Below are positions 6,649-9,093 of a DNA stretch of 9,093 bases, one piece after another. Both the position numbers and the translations under genes were made by a program. Within the stretch, counting starts at the first letter, position 1, and the number at the start of each line of letters is the position of its first letter. A model generated the notes under the pieces. The model was not told where the DNA came from, searched no databases, and was given only the letters and a program-made list of their open reading frames with translations. Source of the DNA: Candidatus Woesearchaeota archaeon (GTDB lineage: Archaea > Nanobdellota > Nanobdellia > Woesearchaeales > UBA525); assembly GCA_023252315.1 (NCBI GenBank), contig JAJPEB010000043.1, positions 1 to 9,093 of the forward strand. The letters run 5' to 3'.

Positions 6649-7551
6649 TCAGGCGAGCTTCAGCCGCGAGAGCAGCGCGAGCGCCCCCCTCTTCGCGTCG
6701 TCAGGCCCCTGCACGACGAGCTTGCCCGTCGTGTACGCGATGACCGTCACGGGGCCGCCCCTCATGCGCACCGCCTCGTAGGGGTTCGTGGGCTCCTCGA
6801 AGGCGAAGCCGTGCGCCTTGAGCGCCGAGAAGCGCGCGAGCGCGTCCTTGCGGGCCGTGTCCCGCTGCGGGCCCTTCGCGTCGGAGAACTGCGAGAGCGA
6901 CGACTGCGCGGGCGCCTGGGCGAGCCTGCGGTAGCTCTCCCACGACTTGCGGAAGAACTCGTGGCCATCACGCCAGTTCCGCGCGAGGAACGCCTGCGTC
7001 GCGGGGTCCGCGGGGTAGCCCGAGCCGAGCGGGCCGTGCGCCTGCGCGAGGGCCGCGATCGCGGCGTCGCGCGAGACCTTCGCGAGGATGCTCGCGGCGC
7101 CGACCACGGGATGGTTCGCGTCGGCCTTGATCTCGCACTGCAGGGCGATGCCGCGCGTCGCGCCCTCGGGGTCCTCTTTCTCGAGCGCCATGCGCACGAC
7201 GCGCTCGTATGCCGCGGTCGAGCGCGTGGGGGAATCGATGATGACCTTCGTGAGCGCCACGCGCGCGGCGAGGCGCGCGATGAGCAGCGCGGTCGTGCGC
7301 GCCTCGAGCAGGTTCAGGTTGTCGCCGTCGGCGAGCACCGCGGCGTCGATCTGCGCGGGCGTGAGCGCGACGATCTCGTGCGGGCAGCCGCCCAGGCGCT
7401 GCGCGGCCTGCTCGCGCGCCTGCGGCGAGAGCAGCTTGCTGTCGGCCGCGCCGAGCCTGCGCAGGTCCTCCTCGTCGTCGCACGCGGCGATCGCCATCAC
7501 CATGGGCCCGATGACGGGTCCGCGGCCCGCCTCGTCCACCCCCGCGATCAT
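6649..7551 (-). CDS. rnhB: ribonuclease HII with C-terminal TBP-like extension
   Basis: RNase HII cuts the RNA strand of RNA-DNA hybrids and single ribonucleotides in DNA. The protein has 300 aa. The catalytic core (1-210) has VDEAGRGPVIGP with Asp6 and Glu7, IIDSP with Asp106, KADANHPVVGAASILAKVSRD with Asp144, and GSGYPADP at 177-184. Most archaeal and bacterial RNase HII proteins end soon after this, near 200-230 aa. Here QSSLSQFS (216-223) fits a PCNA-interacting peptide (QxxLxxF plus a small residue), and residues 256-290 (NPYEAVR, VTVIAYTTGKLVVQG) resemble the TBP-like substrate-binding domain found at the N-terminus of RNase HIII. The ATG at 7551 is preceded by GAGGAGAA and overlaps the FKBP stop codon as ATGA, so translation is probably coupled. 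Catalytic identity is firm; the extension's identity is by eye. Confidence 0.95.
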   Translation of the reverse strand: MIAGVDEAGRGPVIGPMVMAIAACDDEEDLRRLGAADSKLLSPQAREQAAQRLGGCPHEIVALTPAQIDAAVLADGDNLNLLEARTTALLIARLAARVALTKVIIDSPTRSTAAYERVVRMALEKEDPEGATRGIALQCEIKADANHPVVGAASILAKVSRDAAIAALAQAHGPLGSGYPADPATQAFLARNWRDGHEFFRKSWESYRRLAQAPAQSSLSQFSDAKGPQRDTARKDALARFSALKAHGFAFEEPTNPYEAVRMRGGPVTVIAYTTGKLVVQGPDDAKRGALALLSRLKLA

Positions 7552-8384
7552 TTCTCCTCGATCTTGACGAGCGTGACCGTGAAGTTGAGCGCGAGGCCGG
7601 CGAGCGGGTGGTTGAAGTCGATGACGACGGTGCCGTTGTCCCTGCGCTTGACGATCCCCATGCCCGCCTTCGCGCGCACCTGGTCGCCGAGGCGGAACGG
7701 CGAGGTCAGCGAGATGTGCGACGCGTCGACCGCGTCGACGACGTAGGGGCCGAACGTGGTGTTGACCTGGTCGCCCACGCTCGCGATGCGCCTGAAGACG
7801 AGGCTCGTGCCGTTCTCGCTCACGAGCGCGCTCAGCAGCTGCGGGTTGCCGAAGCGCACGTTCGCCTGGCGCACCGAGACGATGCGCAGCGTCGCTTCCG
7901 TCGCGTTGAGCGCCGTGACGTTGTACGAGAAGTCGGTGTCGTTGATGACGCTGCCGACGCGCATGTCCGCAGCGCCTCTCGTGCCGAGCGACGCTCGCGG
8001 AACGACGAGGGTGCGCTCGAGCGCGATCTGGCGGTCGAGCACGGTGCCTTCGGGCAGCTCGAGGACCTTGCCGGGGTCGTAGCCTCCGTACGCGTCCACC
8101 GCCTTCACGAGCACGGACTTCGTCTGGCCCTCGCGCATGCCGTAGATCGCCTGCTCGAAGCCGGGCACGACCGCGCCCTCGCCGAGCGTAACCGTGATCG
8201 GGGTGAACTTCGTGAGCGGGCCGCCGCCGAGCGCGTCGCGCAGCGCGGGATCGTTCGTGTCGAAGAGCGTGCCGTTCTCGAACCTGCCGGCGTACGTCAC
8301 ATGCACCGTGTCCCCGATCTGCGCCGTGCGCGAGGCGCATCCTGCGAGGAGAAGGAGGATGAGGAATGCGAAGGCGGTTTTCAT
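7548..8384 (-). CDS. exported FKBP-type peptidyl-prolyl isomerase lipoprotein, SlyD-like
   Basis: This 278-aa protein begins with a lipoprotein signal, MKTAFAFLILLLLAGC, with Cys16 as the lipidation site. An FKBP domain follows: GDTVHVTYAG and ENGTLFDT (about 24-43), VTLGEGAVVPGFEQAIYGM (65-83) and AYGGYDPGKVLELP (98-111). A long insert then precedes the FKBP closing strand VIDFNHPLAGLALNFTVTLVKI (254-275). DFNHPLAG is typical of SlyD and archaeal long-type FKBPs. It would catalyse proline isomerisation and act as a folding chaperone outside the membrane. Eight N-x-S/T sequons (Asn37, 148, 155, 160, 191, 208, 250, 267) fit an N-glycosylated surface protein. ATG 8384 is preferred over GTG 8405 because the signal peptide starts there and a TATA-like CTTAAAAG lies about 26 nt upstream, giving a leaderless start. 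Its stop overlaps the RNase HII start. Confidence 0.9.
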   Translation of the reverse strand: MKTAFAFLILLLLAGCASRTAQIGDTVHVTYAGRFENGTLFDTNDPALRDALGGGPLTKFTPITVTLGEGAVVPGFEQAIYGMREGQTKSVLVKAVDAYGGYDPGKVLELPEGTVLDRQIALERTLVVPRASLGTRGAADMRVGSVINDTDFSYNVTALNATEATLRIVSVRQANVRFGNPQLLSALVSENGTSLVFRRIASVGDQVNTTFGPYVVDAVDASHISLTSPFRLGDQVRAKAGMGIVKRRDNGTVVIDFNHPLAGLALNFTVTLVKIEEK

Positions 8385-8406
8385 GGGGGCATGCGACGCC
8401 TTCACG

Positions 8407-8414
8407 CTTTTAAG
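8407..8414 (-). promoter_or_regulatory. proximal TATA-like box of the FKBP-rnhB operon
   Basis: CTTAAAAG on the minus strand is centred about 26 nt before ATG 8384 and predicts a leaderless start at that codon. A second, stronger TATA box lies further upstream at 8435-8443, so either or both may be used. Confidence 0.4.
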
Positions 8415-8434
8415 GGTTTCCGGTGCAGGGGAGA

Positions 8435-8443
8435 ATATTTAAA
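8435..8443. promoter_or_regulatory. shared TATA region between tRNA-Thr and FKBP gene
   Basis: ATATTTAAA reads as a TATA box in both directions. On the plus strand, with GGAGA before it, it sits about 31 nt upstream of the tRNA 5' end. On the minus strand it predicts a start near 8413, upstream of the FKBP gene. It is the main AT-rich block between the two divergent genes. Confidence 0.55.
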
Positions 8444-8470
8444 AAGGGCCTGCGGCCTCTTGCGCATCGC

Positions 8471-8542
8471 GCCTCTGTAGCTCAGCGGTAGAGCGGCGGT
8501 TTCGTAAACCGCAGGTCCGGGGTTCAAATCCCTGCAGAGGCT
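8471..8542 (+). tRNA. tRNA-Thr (anticodon CGT)
   Basis: A full cloverleaf folds without mismatch. The acceptor stem GCCTCTG/CAGAGGC (8471-8477 with 8535-8541) is complete. The D-arm is GCTC/GAGC. The anticodon stem GCGGT/ACCGC has the 7-nt loop TTCGTAA and anticodon CGT at 8503-8505, which reads ACG. The T-arm CGGGG/CCCTG has one G-T pair and the loop TTCAAAT. The discriminator base is T at 8542, as is usual for archaeal tRNA-Thr. No CCA is encoded and there is no intron. Confidence 0.97.
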
Positions 8543-8591
8543 TTCTCCCGGTTTCGTGCATTCTCTCGGGGCCAGACTTCCCTTCCTGGGC

Positions 8592-8960
8592 CTATCCCAT
8601 GTACGACGGCTTCCAGTCCGCCTGGCGCGGCGTCGACGTCTGCGCGGCCTTCATGTCGCGCATCGCCTTGAGCTGCGCCTCGCTCTGGGTGATCGTGCCG
8701 AACTTCTTCTCGTACTCCTTCACCGCCTTGCCGAGCTGCGCGACGAGCGTCTTCGCGAGCCAGGGCGTGAGCGTCACCGCCTTGTGCGTGACGACGACCG
8801 TCGTCGGCTGCCCGCCGGGGCCGAACTGGGGCGTGAGCGACTTGAAATCGAAGATGAAGCGCTCCGGGTCCCAGTTGTACGTGTACTCGAGGGCCGCGAG
8901 CGGCGACGTGTCGAGGTGCTGCACGATCTGCACTTCCTGGGGCTGTTCTTCGGGCTGCAT
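8592..8960 (-). CDS. DUF3467-like small conserved protein
   Basis: This 122-aa soluble protein has no signal peptide or TM segment. It resembles DUF3467: an aromatic/acidic strand NWDPERFIFDFKSL (residues 29-42), then a paired strand VVVTHKAVTLTP (55-66) running into a helix WLAKTLVAQLGKAVKEYEKKFG (67-88). In the family this is the 'SPxDFxLDF ... xMSPxHAKxLLxxLxxNIxxYExxFG' pattern. No biochemical function is established that I know of, and the Gln/Pro-rich termini look disordered. ATG 8960 is preferred over GTG 8972 because GGTGA lies 5 nt upstream. A T6 block at 9005-9010 on the minus strand may be its TATA element. It lies downstream of, and convergent with, the tRNA; no operon partner is visible. 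Confidence 0.8.
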   Translation of the reverse strand: MQPEEQPQEVQIVQHLDTSPLAALEYTYNWDPERFIFDFKSLTPQFGPGGQPTTVVVTHKAVTLTPWLAKTLVAQLGKAVKEYEKKFGTITQSEAQLKAMRDMKAAQTSTPRQADWKPSYMG

Positions 8961-9004
8961 GGGACTCACCACCTGATCTTGCGCCCGAGGAAGCGCGCGC
9001 AGCT

Positions 9005-9010
9005 AAAAAA
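9005..9010 (-). terminator. T6 tract: possible terminator of the edge gene and/or TATA element
   Basis: GGGTTTTTTAGC on the minus strand lies between the possible gene end at 9074 and the DUF3467-like gene. Oligo-T on the coding strand is the usual archaeal termination signal. The same block lies about 46 nt upstream of ATG 8960, so it could also act as that gene's promoter element; sequence alone cannot separate the two roles. Confidence 0.4.
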
Positions 9011-9073
9011 CCCTCGCACCGTCGCGCAGGGAGGAGAAGGAGGAGAGGAGGGGCCGCCCGGGAGCGTGGGGCA

Positions 9074-9093
9074 TTACGCCTTGTGCCCGCATC
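9074..9093 (-). CDS. possible 3' end of an unknown gene (ends CGHKA)
   Basis: At the right edge one minus-strand frame reads C-G-H-K-A then TAA (9074-9076). A CxH-like C-terminus would suit a zinc-ribbon protein, and the following T6 tract fits termination. Only five codons are visible, so chance cannot be excluded and no function can be given. Confidence 0.25.

Noticed and set aside
3056..6781. 1241-codon open frame on the plus strand opposite smc
   Set aside because: It is the antisense shadow of smc: GAG and AAG codons become Leu-rich CTC and CTT, with no stops in GC-rich DNA. The translation is low-complexity Leu/Arg/Glu, while smc has every SMC motif.
6649..8340. 563-aa open frame joining RNase HII to an Arg-rich N-terminal region
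   Set aside because: The part upstream of 7551 is an out-of-frame shadow of the FKBP gene, Arg/Ala-rich without motifs. ATG 7551 has a Shine-Dalgarno and begins right at the conserved RNase HII N-terminus.
8471..8542. tRNA-Thr as an integration site of a mobile element
   Set aside because: No repeat of the tRNA 3' end and no integrase gene appear in the window; flanking genes are housekeeping.

Overview
The window looks archaeal. Several genes carry AT-rich TATA-like boxes about 23-31 nt upstream of their starts, some so close that the transcript would be leaderless. The tRNA-Thr has no encoded CCA and has U at position 73. An archaeal-length SMC and a SlyD-type FKBP are also present. GC content is high, with strongly G/C-ending codons in the middle and right-hand genes. 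The exact lineage cannot be named from the sequence; a small-genome (DPANN-like) archaeon is possible but unproven.

Left part (1-1186): a probable copper-handling locus. On the minus strand, a membrane-anchored cupredoxin lipoprotein resembling the CupA copper chaperone overlaps by 11 nt a gene whose first 67 codons form a heavy-metal-associated (HMA) domain and which runs off the left edge. Divergent from them, on the plus strand, lies a membrane-anchored winged-HTH regulator with a His-rich loop between its two TM helices. The shared spacer holds an overlapping bidirectional TATA region and an imperfect 18-bp dyad. Together they look like a self-contained metal-sensing and copper-relay module.

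Middle (1253-2925): an L-asparaginase-like gene on the minus strand that is broken near its 5' end. The catalytic TGGTIG motif is in one frame and the rest of the protein in another. It also holds a perfect 29-bp inverted repeat inside the coding sequence, a roughly 100-residue insert between the two asparaginase domains, and mixed codon usage unlike its neighbours.

Right part (3023-9093): housekeeping genes, all protein genes on the minus strand. These are a complete chromosome-condensation SMC ATPase (1170 aa); RNase HII with an unusual C-terminal extension (candidate PCNA-binding peptide plus a TBP-like domain resembling the N-terminal domain of RNase HIII); an exported FKBP-type prolyl isomerase lipoprotein overlapping the RNase HII start by ATGA; a tRNA-Thr(CGT) on the plus strand, divergent from the FKBP gene and sharing its TATA region; and a DUF3467-like small protein. 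The last five codons of a possible further minus-strand gene (ending CGHKA) may lie at the right edge. No CRISPR array, insertion sequence, rRNA or replication origin is visible, and no stretch longer than 300 bases lacks a gene.
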